Assembly (NCBI RefSeq): GCF_013359735.1
Contig: NZ_JABFMX010000003.1
Span: 62,001 to 126,000 of the forward strand
Direction: 5' to 3'
Source: Arthrobacter sp. C9C5
GTDB lineage: Bacteria > Actinomycetota > Actinomycetes > Actinomycetales > Micrococcaceae
DNA: 64,000 bases
The notes below the pieces were generated by a model that did not search any database, was not told where the DNA came from, and saw nothing but the letters and a program-made list of their open reading frames with translations. Made by a program: the position numbers and the translations under genes. Below are positions 7,992 to 15,863 of this stretch, one piece after another. Positions within the stretch are counted from its first letter, which is position 1. Each line of letters opens with the position of its first letter.

Positions 7992-9269
7992 CTAACGGGC
8001 GGGGACGCGCGGGACGTTCGGGGAGGTGGTGCTGTAGTCCGCGGTCTTGAAGTGCGACGGCGCGAACGGGCTGACGCGGACCACGTCTCCGATCACGATC
8101 ACGGCAGGATTCGCGACGCCTGCGGCCTCCGCCTGGTCCGCGATGGTTTCGAGCGTTCCGATGGTCACCCGCTGGTTGGGCAGGTATCCATTCTCTACGA
8201 TGCCAACAGGCGTCCCGGCTGGCAAACCGGCGCGTCCCAGCGAGGCCGCGGAATCGCGCAGTTGTCCCACGCCCATGAGCAGAATCACGGTGTGGTCGGC
8301 GCGGGCGGGCACCTCGGAAAGCTCCTCGTGGCCGGTGACCACGCTGAAGCCCTTGGCGAGGCCCCGGTGCGTGACCGGGATGCCGGCGGCGGCGGGGACT
8401 GAGACCGCCGAGGTCACGCCGGGCACCACTTCCACCTCGACGCCGTGTTGCCGGCAGAATTCGGCCTCCTCGCCGCCGCGGCCAAGGACGTAGGGGTCGC
8501 CGCCCTTGAGCCGGACCACCCGGTGGCCGGCGAGGGCTTCGTCGACGAGGATCCGGTTGATTTCGGACTGCGGGACCGGGTGGTGGCCGGGGGTCTTGCC
8601 GACCTCGATCACGCGGACGTCGGGGGCCAGTTCGGCCAGGAGTTCGCGCGGGCCGAGCCGGTCGGCGACGACGACGTCGGCCTGGCCCAGGAGCCGCCGG
8701 CCGCGGACGGTGATGAGTCCGGTATCGCCTGGTCCGCCGCCCACGAGCGCCACCGTGCCGGCCCCGGCGGCCGAGCCTGTGCCCGAAGCGCGGTGTCGGC
8801 GCAGCGGCAGGTCCCCGGCAGCCAGGGCGGTGGCGACGGCGTCGCGCAGGGCCATCGCCCGGCGCGGGTCCCCCCCGGCGTTGACGGCGATCTTGACGTC
8901 ATCCACGACGGCGACGGCCGGCGTCCAGGCGGCGGAGGCCTCGTGGTCGGAGGCGTTGACGCACCAGATGCGCTGCGCCTCGGCGTCGGCGGCGACCTGC
9001 GCGTCCACGCCGGCGTCGCCGGTGGCGGTCTGGACGAACCAGGCGCCGTCGACGTCGGAGCTGCGGTAAGGGCGGGGCTGCCAGCTGAGGAGCCCGGCGT
9101 CGGACAGGTCGTTCAGGGCCGGGCAGGCAAGCGGCGCCACGACGGTGACTCGGGCGCCGGCGTCGAGCAGTCCCCTGGCGCGGCGTGCGGCGACGGGTCC
9201 GCCGCCGACGACCAGCACGGGCCGGCCGAGCAGGCGCAGCGCGGTGGGGTAAATGTCCTGAATTGCCAT
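7992..9269 (-). CDS. cysG: Fused siroheme synthase: precorrin-2 dehydrogenase plus uroporphyrinogen-III C-methyltransferase
   Basis: 425 residues. Residues ~1-190 are the NAD-dependent precorrin-2 dehydrogenase/ferrochelatase part (VVGGGPVAARRARGLLDAG). Residues ~160-420 are the SAM-dependent methyltransferase (VALVGGGPGDTGLITVRG, RLKGGDPYVLGRGGEE, PVTHRGLAKGFSVVTGHE). Together they make siroheme, the prosthetic group of the sulfite reductase encoded nearby. The ATG has no ribosome site, but a TATCGT -10 element lies exactly 6 nt upstream, so the mRNA is probably leaderless. The ferrochelatase step may also be done by the CbiX-like protein at 20.9-21.6 kb. Confidence 0.93.
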   Translation of the reverse strand: MAIQDIYPTALRLLGRPVLVVGGGPVAARRARGLLDAGARVTVVAPLACPALNDLSDAGLLSWQPRPYRSSDVDGAWFVQTATGDAGVDAQVAADAEAQRIWCVNASDHEASAAWTPAVAVVDDVKIAVNAGGDPRRAMALRDAVATALAAGDLPLRRHRASGTGSAAGAGTVALVGGGPGDTGLITVRGRRLLGQADVVVADRLGPRELLAELAPDVRVIEVGKTPGHHPVPQSEINRILVDEALAGHRVVRLKGGDPYVLGRGGEEAEFCRQHGVEVEVVPGVTSAVSVPAAAGIPVTHRGLAKGFSVVTGHEELSEVPARADHTVILLMGVGQLRDSAASLGRAGLPAGTPVGIVENGYLPNQRVTIGTLETIADQAEAAGVANPAVIVIGDVVRVSPFAPSHFKTADYSTTSPNVPRVPAR

Positions 9270-9331
9270 GCATCGACGATAGGGCGGCGTCCGAGAGTGG
9301 AACAACGGTGCGGAAACACCCGTTCATGCAG
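9270..9331 (-). promoter_or_regulatory. Leaderless sulfur-type promoter of the siroheme synthase gene
   Basis: Read on the minus strand: CTGCATGAAC, 4 nt, GTTTCCGCACCGTTG, then 33 nt to the ATG. The last TTG starts a -35 element (TTGTTC), followed by 18 nt and the -10 TATCGT, 6 nt before the ATG. Both blocks recur with the same 33-nt distance upstream of the sulfonate importer and sulfite reductase genes. Confidence 0.7.
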
Positions 9332-9511
9332 GGTAACGGGGCGTAACCTGGGTCTCCTCCGGCTGGCTGGCCGGCCGATGTTTGGCTGAGTCGCTGGCGC
9401 TCCGGGGGAACTTTGACGGCTGCGGCAGCCGCACCGGCCTCAAACGGCGGCGTGTCCGTGTCAAAGCCGCCCCGGACGGACGGCGCCGGGTCCTGAAAAA
9501 AGCCTTCGCCC

Positions 9512-9808
9512 CTACTTCACCGCAATGACTTCGACCAGTTTGATGTCCGGATCCTTGGCCAGCAGCTCCGGGCCGTGTTGGCCGAGGGCGGCAGGAATGG
9601 CCCCGTTGAGATGGGCCTGCCGGTCCTCCTCGGTGTCAAAAGTGTCGAAAATGCCGAAGGTGTTCTCGTTGACCCGGAAGGCGTACCAGGTCCGGGTGCC
9701 AGGTTCGCTGAGCACGATCTCGCGGCCTCCGTTGAGGAAGTCCCAGACTTCCTGTTCCTTTCCCGCTTTGGCTTCGACCAGTGCCAGCACTCCAAATTTT
9801 GGCGCCAC
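9512..9808 (-). CDS. Antibiotic biosynthesis monooxygenase (ABM) domain protein
   Basis: 98 residues from a GTG preceded by a perfect AAGGAG. A single ferredoxin-like ABM fold is suggested by the pattern FGVLALVEAKAGKEQEVWDFL, then TRTWYAFRV and FGIFDTF, then HLNGAIPAAL. Small proteins of this class act as quinone or aromatic monooxygenases or as heme-degrading relatives, usually as dimers; the substrate cannot be read from sequence. It lies alone between the siroheme synthase gene and the importer operon, separated from the latter by a long hairpin. An unassigned stretch of 242 bp follows it; that stretch holds the siroheme synthase promoter and a weak inverted repeat near 9412-9463. Confidence 0.8.
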   Translation of the reverse strand: MAPKFGVLALVEAKAGKEQEVWDFLNGGREIVLSEPGTRTWYAFRVNENTFGIFDTFDTEEDRQAHLNGAIPAALGQHGPELLAKDPDIKLVEVIAVK

Positions 9809-9890
9809 GGCTGTCTCCTTGGAATCGGATGGTTTGGCCGTAACCCGGCCTATAGCCGTGAGTGTAGGCCTGCCTTTGACGACAGACAAC

Positions 9891-9957
9891 AGCAACGCGG
9901 GGTCACTTACGGGCCATAAATCCTTAGATCATGGGCTGTAAGGGACCCCGCGCTGCT
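9891..9957. terminator. Long hairpin at the end of the sulfonate importer operon
   Basis: Arms of 27 nt (9891-9917 and 9931-9957) match at 23 positions around a 13-nt AT-rich loop. The core is GCGGGGTC / GACCCCGC and the inner part CTTAC / GTAAG. It lies 13 bp beyond the permease stop codon on the minus strand. No T-tract is present. It resembles the inverted repeat at 2907-2964 in size and core sequence. Confidence 0.6.
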
Positions 9958-9970
9958 TGGCGCCAGGGAT

Positions 9971-10909
9971 CTAGCGGGTGCTGCCGGCGAGGAGGCCGCG
10001 GCGGCGAAGCAGGCGTTTTTCGATCGGTGCGAAGACGAGCAGTTCGATCAGGATCCCGACGCCGAGGATCAGCAGGATGGCGGACATGACGATGGTCATG
10101 TCGGACAGAACACGGCCTTGGTCCAGCATCGAGCCGAGGCCGAAGCCGATGGTGCCGCCAACGGCGATGATTTCCGCGGCCATGAGCGAGCGCCAGGAGA
10201 ACGCCCATCCCTGTTTGAGACCGCCGAGGTAGCCCGGCAGGGCCGCAGGCAGGATGATCTGCAGGGCCAACTGGAGTCGGGAGGCCCCCAGCACTTTTCC
10301 GACGCTGCGGTACTGCGGTGGAATCTGGTCGACGCCCGAGACCAGCCCGTTGATGATCGATGGGATGGCACCCATGAACACCACGAAATAAACGGTGGCA
10401 TCAGTGATCCCAAACCAAAGGATGGCGGCAGGCACCCAGGCCACAGACGGCAGGACTTGCAGGCCCGAGATCAGCGGCCCGAAGGCGCGCCGCAAGGGTG
10501 CCACCTGCGCGAGCAGGAGCCCCACCGGCGTCGCAATGACCACGCTGATCAGGAAGCCCAGCACGCCGCGCTGCAGCGAGGTCCAGACAGCCTCCTGCAG
10601 CTTGCCTTCGCCCCAGAGCGTGCCGATCTGGCCGATGACATCCAGCGGGCCGGGCACGACGTCGCGCCGTTTGAAACCGAGGGACACGTACAGCTGCCAG
10701 AGGATCACCAGCACCGCGAGCGCAGCCACCGGCAGCAGGATCCTGCTCCAGTCGATGCGGGCCCTGCGGATGGCATCGGACTGCAGGGAATCGAGGCCTG
10801 CTTCGAGCTCGCGCAGGTCTTCCTTTCCGCTGGCGGAACGGGTCAGGGCGGCGGTGACCTTGCGGGTCTCGGCCGGAGCTTCCGCTACGGGAAGTTGGTT
10901 ATTTGGCAT
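9971..10909 (-). CDS. ABC importer permease, sulfonate/taurine/nitrate class (SsuC/TauC-like)
   Basis: 312 residues; the ATG overlaps the end of the ATPase gene by 11 nt, implying translational coupling. After a soluble N-terminus of ~70 residues come six or so membrane segments, with the EAA loop near GLKQGWAFSWRSLMAAEII typical of BPD permeases in the SsuC/TauC family. LPVAALAVLVILWQLYVSLGF is the first membrane segment. With the ATPase and the substrate-binding protein it would form a complete importer. Its position in a sulfur assimilation region and the shared promoter motif favour an alkanesulfonate or taurine substrate over nitrate. Confidence 0.9.
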   Translation of the reverse strand: MPNNQLPVAEAPAETRKVTAALTRSASGKEDLRELEAGLDSLQSDAIRRARIDWSRILLPVAALAVLVILWQLYVSLGFKRRDVVPGPLDVIGQIGTLWGEGKLQEAVWTSLQRGVLGFLISVVIATPVGLLLAQVAPLRRAFGPLISGLQVLPSVAWVPAAILWFGITDATVYFVVFMGAIPSIINGLVSGVDQIPPQYRSVGKVLGASRLQLALQIILPAALPGYLGGLKQGWAFSWRSLMAAEIIAVGGTIGFGLGSMLDQGRVLSDMTIVMSAILLILGVGILIELLVFAPIEKRLLRRRGLLAGSTR

Positions 10910-11624
10910 GGCGGCGGATCTCCTCTCGCAGCCGGGCGGTGATTTCGCCGGTGAGCTGGCCTGCCAGGCCGGCGTCGGTGCGGTGTTCCTCGCTGACCTG
11001 CCATTCGCGCACCACGCGGCCGGGCCGGGAGGAGAGCAGCAGCACACGCTGGCCCAGGCGGACCGCTTCCCGGACGTTGTGCGTGACAAAGACGATGGTG
11101 CGGCCGGTTTCCTTCCAGATCCGTTCCAGCTCGTCGTGGAGCAGGTCGCGGGTAATCGCGTCCAGGGCCGCGAAGGGCTCGTCCATGAGGAGCAGCTGCC
11201 GGTCCTGGGCCAGGGAACGGGCCAGGGACACCCGCTGGCGCATGCCGCCGGAGAGTTCGTGGGGCCGTTTGTCGCCGGCGCCGCCCAGGTGCACCAGGTC
11301 CAGCAGCTCCCCCGCCCGGATCCTGCGGTCGGCTTTCCCGATGCCTCGCAGCTTCAGGGCCAGCTCGATGTTTTCCCGGGCGGTCAGCCACGGGAACAGC
11401 GCCGCGTCCTGGAACATGAACGCAGCGCCGTCGCTGGGCACTTCGAGGGCGCCCGACGTCGGGGCCTCCAATCCCGCCATGATGTTGAGGAGGGTGGACT
11501 TGCCGCAGCCGGACGCACCGAGCAGGGCGACGAATTCGCCCTGCCCGATGGTGGCATTGACGTCGTCCAGCACCGGGGCGCCGTCGCCGAAGCGCTTGCC
11601 CAGGTTTTCCAGTACGACTGGCAT
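10899..11624 (-). CDS. ABC importer ATP-binding protein, sulfonate/taurine/nitrate class (SsuB/TauB-like)
   Basis: 241 residues. Walker A GASGCGKST at ~36-44, Q-loop in FMFQDAALFPW, signature LSGGMRQRVSLA, Walker B LLLMDEPFAALD and the switch His in FVTHNVREA are all intact. The FPWLT and MRQRV variants are those of the SsuB/TauB/NrtC group. It energises import with the overlapping permease downstream and the binding protein 44 bp upstream. The ATG follows a purine-rich AGTAAGGACCAG. Confidence 0.93.
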   Translation of the reverse strand: MPVVLENLGKRFGDGAPVLDDVNATIGQGEFVALLGASGCGKSTLLNIMAGLEAPTSGALEVPSDGAAFMFQDAALFPWLTARENIELALKLRGIGKADRRIRAGELLDLVHLGGAGDKRPHELSGGMRQRVSLARSLAQDRQLLLMDEPFAALDAITRDLLHDELERIWKETGRTIVFVTHNVREAVRLGQRVLLLSSRPGRVVREWQVSEEHRTDAGLAGQLTGEITARLREEIRRHAK

Positions 11625-11668
11625 GGTCTGGTCCTTACTGTTGTTGCGGTTGGCTGGAGGCTAAGGAG

Positions 11669-12832
11669 CTAGTCCTTGCCGAGCCCTCCGGCGGAGATCG
11701 TTTTGCCGGCCGCACTCTCGCCCAGGACACTATTGAGCGCCGTGAGGTCGAAGATGCCGTTGATGTCGGCCTGCTTGGTGGTTCCGGCGTCGACGCCGTC
11801 CTGGAGCAGTTTCTTGTAGGTCCCGGCGAGCGGGTCGGTGGTGAAGACGATGTTTTTCAGGGACCGGTCGATGACGTCGGCCGGCAGCGCCTTTCCGGCG
11901 GCTGCCTTGAGTGCGTCGTTGAGGACGGTGGCCTTCTCTGCGGCGGGTGCCGCGTTCAGCCAGTCGACGGATTCAACATGCCCCTTGAGGAGCGCCTGCA
12001 CGGTGGCCGGGTGCTCGGCGGCGAACGTCTTGTTGACGATCAGGACGGTGGTGACGAACTCGCCCTTCTCCCATAAGTCCTTCTCGTCGACCAGGACCTT
12101 CGCCCCGGCCTGGAGCACCAGGCGTGACGCCCACGGCTCCGGCAGCCACGCGCCGTCGAGCTTACCGTCCTGAAACAGTTTGAGGGTCTGGGCGTTCTCG
12201 GTCGGGTTGATCGTGACGTCGCCGCTGCCGTCCGTGGAGGTCTTGAACCCCTGATGGCCGAGCCAGGCGCGCAGGGCCACGTCCTGGGTGCCGCCGAGCT
12301 GCGGCGACGCGAGCGTCTTGCCCTTGAGGCCGGCGGCCGAGTTGATACCGGGCTTGACCACAAGCTGCGCACCGCCGGCCGTGGCGCCGGCGATGATGCT
12401 GATGGATTCGCCTTTGCTCTTCACGTAGGAGTTGATCGCCGGGTTGGGTCCGATGTAGGTCGCATCGATCGCGCCGGCGTTGAGCGCCTCGATCGCGGCG
12501 GGGCCGGCGTTGAAGACCTGTGTGCTGAGCTTGGTTTGACCCAGTTCCTTGGCGATGAACCCCTTGGTGACGCCAATCAGGGCCGGGCCGTGGGTGATGT
12601 TGCCGAAGTAGCCGAGCCGGAGTTCCGTCGCCGGGGCGGTGCCCGCGGCCGGCGCTGCCCCGGCCTCGTTGGTGCGGGACACCGTCGAGGCGACGGCGGC
12701 GCCGGCGCCGATCAGCAGGGCGAGGCCGACGGCGACGCCGATTTCGACGGTGCGCTTGCGTTTCGGCTTGGCCGATTCGCCGGCGACGATCCGGGTGGTG
12801 CCGGGGGTGGGGTTCTCAGGCGTGGATGACAT
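11669..12832 (-). CDS. Substrate-binding protein of the sulfonate/taurine-type ABC importer
   Basis: 387 residues. A basic, Pro-rich N-terminus (~35 residues) is followed by one membrane segment (IGVAVGLALLIGAGAAVAS) with no lipobox Cys, so the protein may stay membrane-anchored rather than be a lipoprotein. The mature part reads as an SsuA/TauA/NMT1-like type II binding fold (ELRLGYFGNITHGPALIG; GAIDATYIGPNP; WLPEPWASRLV; LIVNKTFAAEHP). The ATG follows AGGATCCTTCC. It is the first full gene of the operon, preceded by a 22-codon upstream ORF and the sulfur-type promoter. An aliphatic sulfonate or sulfate-ester ligand is inferred from context. Confidence 0.9.
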   Translation of the reverse strand: MSSTPENPTPGTTRIVAGESAKPKRKRTVEIGVAVGLALLIGAGAAVASTVSRTNEAGAAPAAGTAPATELRLGYFGNITHGPALIGVTKGFIAKELGQTKLSTQVFNAGPAAIEALNAGAIDATYIGPNPAINSYVKSKGESISIIAGATAGGAQLVVKPGINSAAGLKGKTLASPQLGGTQDVALRAWLGHQGFKTSTDGSGDVTINPTENAQTLKLFQDGKLDGAWLPEPWASRLVLQAGAKVLVDEKDLWEKGEFVTTVLIVNKTFAAEHPATVQALLKGHVESVDWLNAAPAAEKATVLNDALKAAAGKALPADVIDRSLKNIVFTTDPLAGTYKKLLQDGVDAGTTKQADINGIFDLTALNSVLGESAAGKTISAGGLGKD

Positions 12833-12876
12833 GGAAGGATCCTGTTCGTGGGGGTGCGGGTGGGCCGGGCGGGTGG

Positions 12877-12945
12877 TCAGCGCCGGCGACATCGCCCCTG
12901 GAGTGCCCTGAGGGAGGGGCTGTTGAACCGTTCCGGAGTAGTCAT
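12877..12945 (-). CDS. Candidate leaderless upstream ORF (22 aa) of the sulfonate importer
   Basis: The ATG lies exactly 33 nt after the conserved promoter block, as the start codons of the siroheme synthase and sulfite reductase genes do, and 6 nt after a TAGGGT -10 element. It therefore should be the first codon of a leaderless mRNA. It encodes MTTPERFNSPSLRALQGRC followed by RRR and TGA, ending 44 nt before the binding-protein ATG. The Cys codon near the end is suggestive because Actinobacteria are known to use cysteine-sensing leaderless uORFs upstream of sulfur genes, but a single Cys is weak support. Confidence 0.45.
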   Translation of the reverse strand: MTTPERFNSPSLRALQGRCRRR

Positions 12946-13017
12946 GGACTCACCCTAGGGAGGGCCACGAACCGGGTTCAATGGTGCGGAAACCCGGGGT
13001 CACGCAAGTTCATGCAG
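12946..13017 (-). promoter_or_regulatory. Leaderless sulfur-type promoter of the sulfonate importer operon
   Basis: Minus strand: CTGCATGAAC (13017-13008), 14 nt, GTTTCCGCACCATTG (12993-12979), then TTGAAC as -35, 18 nt, TAGGGT as -10 and 6 nt to an ATG at 12945. The first block is identical to that at the siroheme synthase gene and the second matches at 14 of 15 positions, but the gap between blocks is 10 nt longer. The stretch from here to 13054 holds nothing else recognisable. Confidence 0.68.
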
Positions 13018-13054
13018 CGTCATATGCGGACCCTGCATTCGCACCCGGCCGGGC

Positions 13055-14221
13055 TCAGTCGCCTTTGACGTTGACGAGCTGCCGGAGCTTGTGCCGCACC
13101 CTGACGAGGTCCGCAGAGTCGCGCATCACCAGGTCGATGGGCTTGTATGCGGCGGGGATCTCGTCGATGAAGGCCTCGCGGGGCCGGAATTCGATGCCCT
13201 GCATGGCGGTCTTCAGCTGGGCGAGCGAAAACGCTTTCCGCGCGGCGGTGCGGGAATACTCCCGGCCGGCGCCGTGCGGTGCGGAGTTCAGCGACGCCTG
13301 GTTCCCCCGCCCGACGACGATGTAGGACGCCGTGCCCATGGACCCGGGAATCAGCCCGGGGTCCCCTGCCTGGGCCCTGATGGCGCCCTTGCGCGAGACC
13401 CAGACAGACTTGCCGTAATGCGTTTCCTGCGCGGTGAAGTTGTGGTGGCAGTTGATCCGTTCGAGTTCCCGGACCGGGCCGCCGACCCAGCATTCGAACT
13501 GCTGGACCACCCTGTCCATCATTTCCTCGCGGTTCAGCAGGGCGAAGTGCTGCGCCCACCGCAGTTCCCGGAGGTACCGGCGGAATTCGGGGGTGCCTTC
13601 CTCGAGGTAGGCCAGGTCCCGGTCCGGCAGGGCGATGTGCCGGCGCAGGGCCACGCTCCGGGCCTCGGCGATGTGCCGCTGGGCGATCTTGTTGCCCACC
13701 CCGCGGGAGCCCGAATGCAGGAACAGCCACACCGCGGCGTTCTCATCCACGCAAACCTCGATGAAGTGGTTGCCCGAGCCCAGCGAGCCAAGCTGCAGCT
13801 CCCAGTTGGCCGCGTACATAGCCGGGTCAAAGCCCGCTTTCGCCGCCAGCCGCCGCAGCTCGGCGAGCCGGGGTCCGGCGGTGGCGGAGATCCTGCGGTT
13901 GAAGTGGCCGGCGGACAAGGGAATGGCGCGCTCGATTGCCTCGCGCAGCCGTTGCAGGTCTTTGGGCAGCTCCTTGCGCATGTACTGGGTGCGGACGGCG
14001 ATCATGCCGCAGCCGATGTCCACGCCCACGGCGGCCGGGATGATGGCGCCCACGGTGGGGATGACAGAGCCCACAGTGGCCCCCTTGCCCAGGTGGGCGT
14101 CCGGCATCAGCGCAAGGTGCGGGTAGATGATGGGCAGCTGGGCCGTGGCGAGGGCCTGCCTGCGGGTCTCGTCGTCCAGGATGGATGCCCAGCTGAAGAG
14201 ACGGCTGTTGATGGCTTCCAA
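13055..14221 (-). CDS. rtcB: RtcB family RNA ligase
   Basis: 388 residues from a TTG with GGGAGG 9 nt upstream; the open frame extends further but homologues begin at this SRLFSWASILDD segment. RtcB joins 2',3'-cyclic phosphate (or 3'-phosphate) and 5'-OH RNA ends with GTP and Mn2+. The metal and guanylylation sites are visible: GVDIGCGM, GSGNHFIE, HSGSRGVGN, INCHHNF, GSMGTASYIV and the HGAGR loop with the His that binds GMP. No archease gene is adjacent. It is in the opposite orientation to the downstream GYD gene and seems unrelated to the sulfur genes around it. Confidence 0.93.
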   Translation of the reverse strand: MEAINSRLFSWASILDDETRRQALATAQLPIIYPHLALMPDAHLGKGATVGSVIPTVGAIIPAAVGVDIGCGMIAVRTQYMRKELPKDLQRLREAIERAIPLSAGHFNRRISATAGPRLAELRRLAAKAGFDPAMYAANWELQLGSLGSGNHFIEVCVDENAAVWLFLHSGSRGVGNKIAQRHIAEARSVALRRHIALPDRDLAYLEEGTPEFRRYLRELRWAQHFALLNREEMMDRVVQQFECWVGGPVRELERINCHHNFTAQETHYGKSVWVSRKGAIRAQAGDPGLIPGSMGTASYIVVGRGNQASLNSAPHGAGREYSRTAARKAFSLAQLKTAMQGIEFRPREAFIDEIPAAYKPIDLVMRDSADLVRVRHKLRQLVNVKGD

Positions 14222-14394
14222 CGATCTGCCCTCCCACGACGATGATGGTCCGCCGGTGGCCGGGTGGCAAGGACCCTGAGGCCCGGGCACGGCCCGGGTC
14301 TCTCCGCTCGCGGGAGACCCGGGCGCGGCCATTGCTGGCCAGGCAGCCGACTGCCATTCTTACTGAACCGGGACACGCAGGAAAGGACGAGACG

Positions 14395-14721
14395 ATGCCC
14401 CTCTATCTGTCGAAGTTCAGCTACACACCCGAGACGTGGGCGAGACTGATCAGCAAACCGGAAGACCGCAGGAAGGCCGCCCAGGCCTACATCGAATCGG
14501 TGGGCGGGAAGCTCCACGGCTTCTGGTACGCCTTTGGCTCGCACGACGGCTACAACCTGTGGGAGGCGCCCGACAACGTGTCCATGGCCGCGGTTGCGCT
14601 CGCGATCAGCGGAGGCGGGGCACTTAGCTCCTTCGAGACGACCGTGCTCCTGACGGTCGACGAAACCATGGAAGCGCTGGCCAAGGCCGAGCAGATCAAA
14701 TACCGGCCGCCGGGCGCCTGA
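14395..14721 (+). CDS. GYD domain protein
   Basis: 108 residues, the usual length for single-domain GYD proteins, an alpha/beta ferredoxin-like fold of unknown function. Motifs are LYLSKFSYTPETW at the N-terminus, FWYAFGSHDGYNLWEAPDN (the GYD motif itself is at ~58) and SFETTVLLTVDE. The ATG follows GAAAGGA. It stands alone between rtcB and the convergent RelA/SpoT-like gene. Confidence 0.85.
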   Translation: MPLYLSKFSYTPETWARLISKPEDRRKAAQAYIESVGGKLHGFWYAFGSHDGYNLWEAPDNVSMAAVALAISGGGALSSFETTVLLTVDETMEALAKAEQIKYRPPGA

Positions 14722-14741
14722 TTGTTTCGGGTGCGGCAGGC

Positions 14742-15749
14742 TCAGTCCTGCATCCGCTCCAGCCGGTACGTCAGCTTCGCCTCCCGTTTGGGGTCGTCGC
14801 CCAGGGACTTGGTCCGCGCAATGTAGTCCGCGCCCCATGTCTTGAGCAGGAAGTCGTCGGCGATCCGGACGTGGCCGGCGGGGAATTTGTAGTCCATCCG
14901 CTTCGCCACGCCGGACCAGTCGGCGGCACCGAACAGCTTCTCGGCCTCGGCCACGGTCCGCACCCCGTTGGCCGCCAGGACGTCCCCCAGCCAGCCGTAC
15001 TGCCGGGCCTGGCTTCTGGGGTGTTCGGAGAGCAGCCGCGCGAGCATGTCGTGGAGGATGTCCCCGGTGAGCTCGGTGGCGGGATTCGCGGCGAACTCGG
15101 CCGTGCTTTCGGCCTGGCGGCGTTTGACGATGTCGTTGATTGCCGAGAACTGGGCGTCGGCGAGTTCGATCAGGGTCGACGCCATGGTGAACGCTCGGTC
15201 CACTTCCGCGTTGGCCTCGGCGAGTCCCTTGTACCGGATGTCGTGCTCGAAGGCGGCCCACGCGTGCTGCAGCACCGTCCGGATCTGGACTTCGAAGCGC
15301 TCGCCGATGAACGTGTGGCAGCCCACTGGTACGTTCCCGGCAGGGACTTCGAGGATGAGGTGCCGGCCGGCGTAGCCGATCTGGCCGTTCCGCCGTTGGG
15401 AGCTGGTCTTGTCGTCGTCCTCGCGGCAGTTGAACTGCCCCTTCAGCGCCGTGGCAACGTCCGCGATGTCGGGTTCCAGGAACATGATGATCCGGACACC
15501 GATGAGGTCATTGAGCTGCTCGAGGCCGCGCTCGTATTTGAACCTGCCGTCGGCCGTGAGGCGGTCCAGCTTTTCCTTGACCGAGTCTGGGTCCTTGACC
15601 CGGGCCTGCACGGTGTGGTGGTTGAGACCATCGTCGCGGAGCCGGGCGCGGATGGCATCCCCGATCGCGTCCGAAGCAGCATTCAGCCGGGGAAGCAGAG
15701 CCCTGTAGTGCTCCAGGGACCTGGCAATAACGGAATCATGGTCTTCCAA
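14742..15749 (-). CDS. RelA/SpoT synthetase-domain protein (putative small alarmone synthetase)
   Basis: 335 residues. The (p)ppGpp synthetase-like fold is indicated by VKDPDSVKEKL, then QLNDLIGVRIIMFLEPDI, GYAGRHLILEV and ERFEVQIRTVLQHAWAAFEHDI, which holds the conserved EVQIRT strand. The C-terminal ~130 residues are not ACT/TGS, so it is not full-length Rel; it belongs to the single-domain group. The usual GYxSxH is GYAGRH here, so the activity should be tested rather than assumed. It lies after cysN with 114 bp between, on the same strand, but no sulfur role is evident. Confidence 0.85.
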   Translation of the reverse strand: MEDHDSVIARSLEHYRALLPRLNAASDAIGDAIRARLRDDGLNHHTVQARVKDPDSVKEKLDRLTADGRFKYERGLEQLNDLIGVRIIMFLEPDIADVATALKGQFNCREDDDKTSSQRRNGQIGYAGRHLILEVPAGNVPVGCHTFIGERFEVQIRTVLQHAWAAFEHDIRYKGLAEANAEVDRAFTMASTLIELADAQFSAINDIVKRRQAESTAEFAANPATELTGDILHDMLARLLSEHPRSQARQYGWLGDVLAANGVRTVAEAEKLFGAADWSGVAKRMDYKFPAGHVRIADDFLLKTWGADYIARTKSLGDDPKREAKLTYRLERMQD

Positions 15750-15863
15750 CCGCTCCCCCTCGGATCAACGCGCAGCGCCTCTAAGCAGCAGGGTATCCAA
15801 GGCCGCCGGTTTGAGCTATTGCAAAGCTTAGGGCAGTAGAACAGCGCCCCCGATCGGTGAGCC

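Noticed and set aside
12978..13013. 12-codon ORF (MNLRDPGFPHH) in the importer promoter
   Set aside because: It lies upstream of the -35 and -10 elements and overlaps both conserved blocks, so it is not expected in the mRNA.
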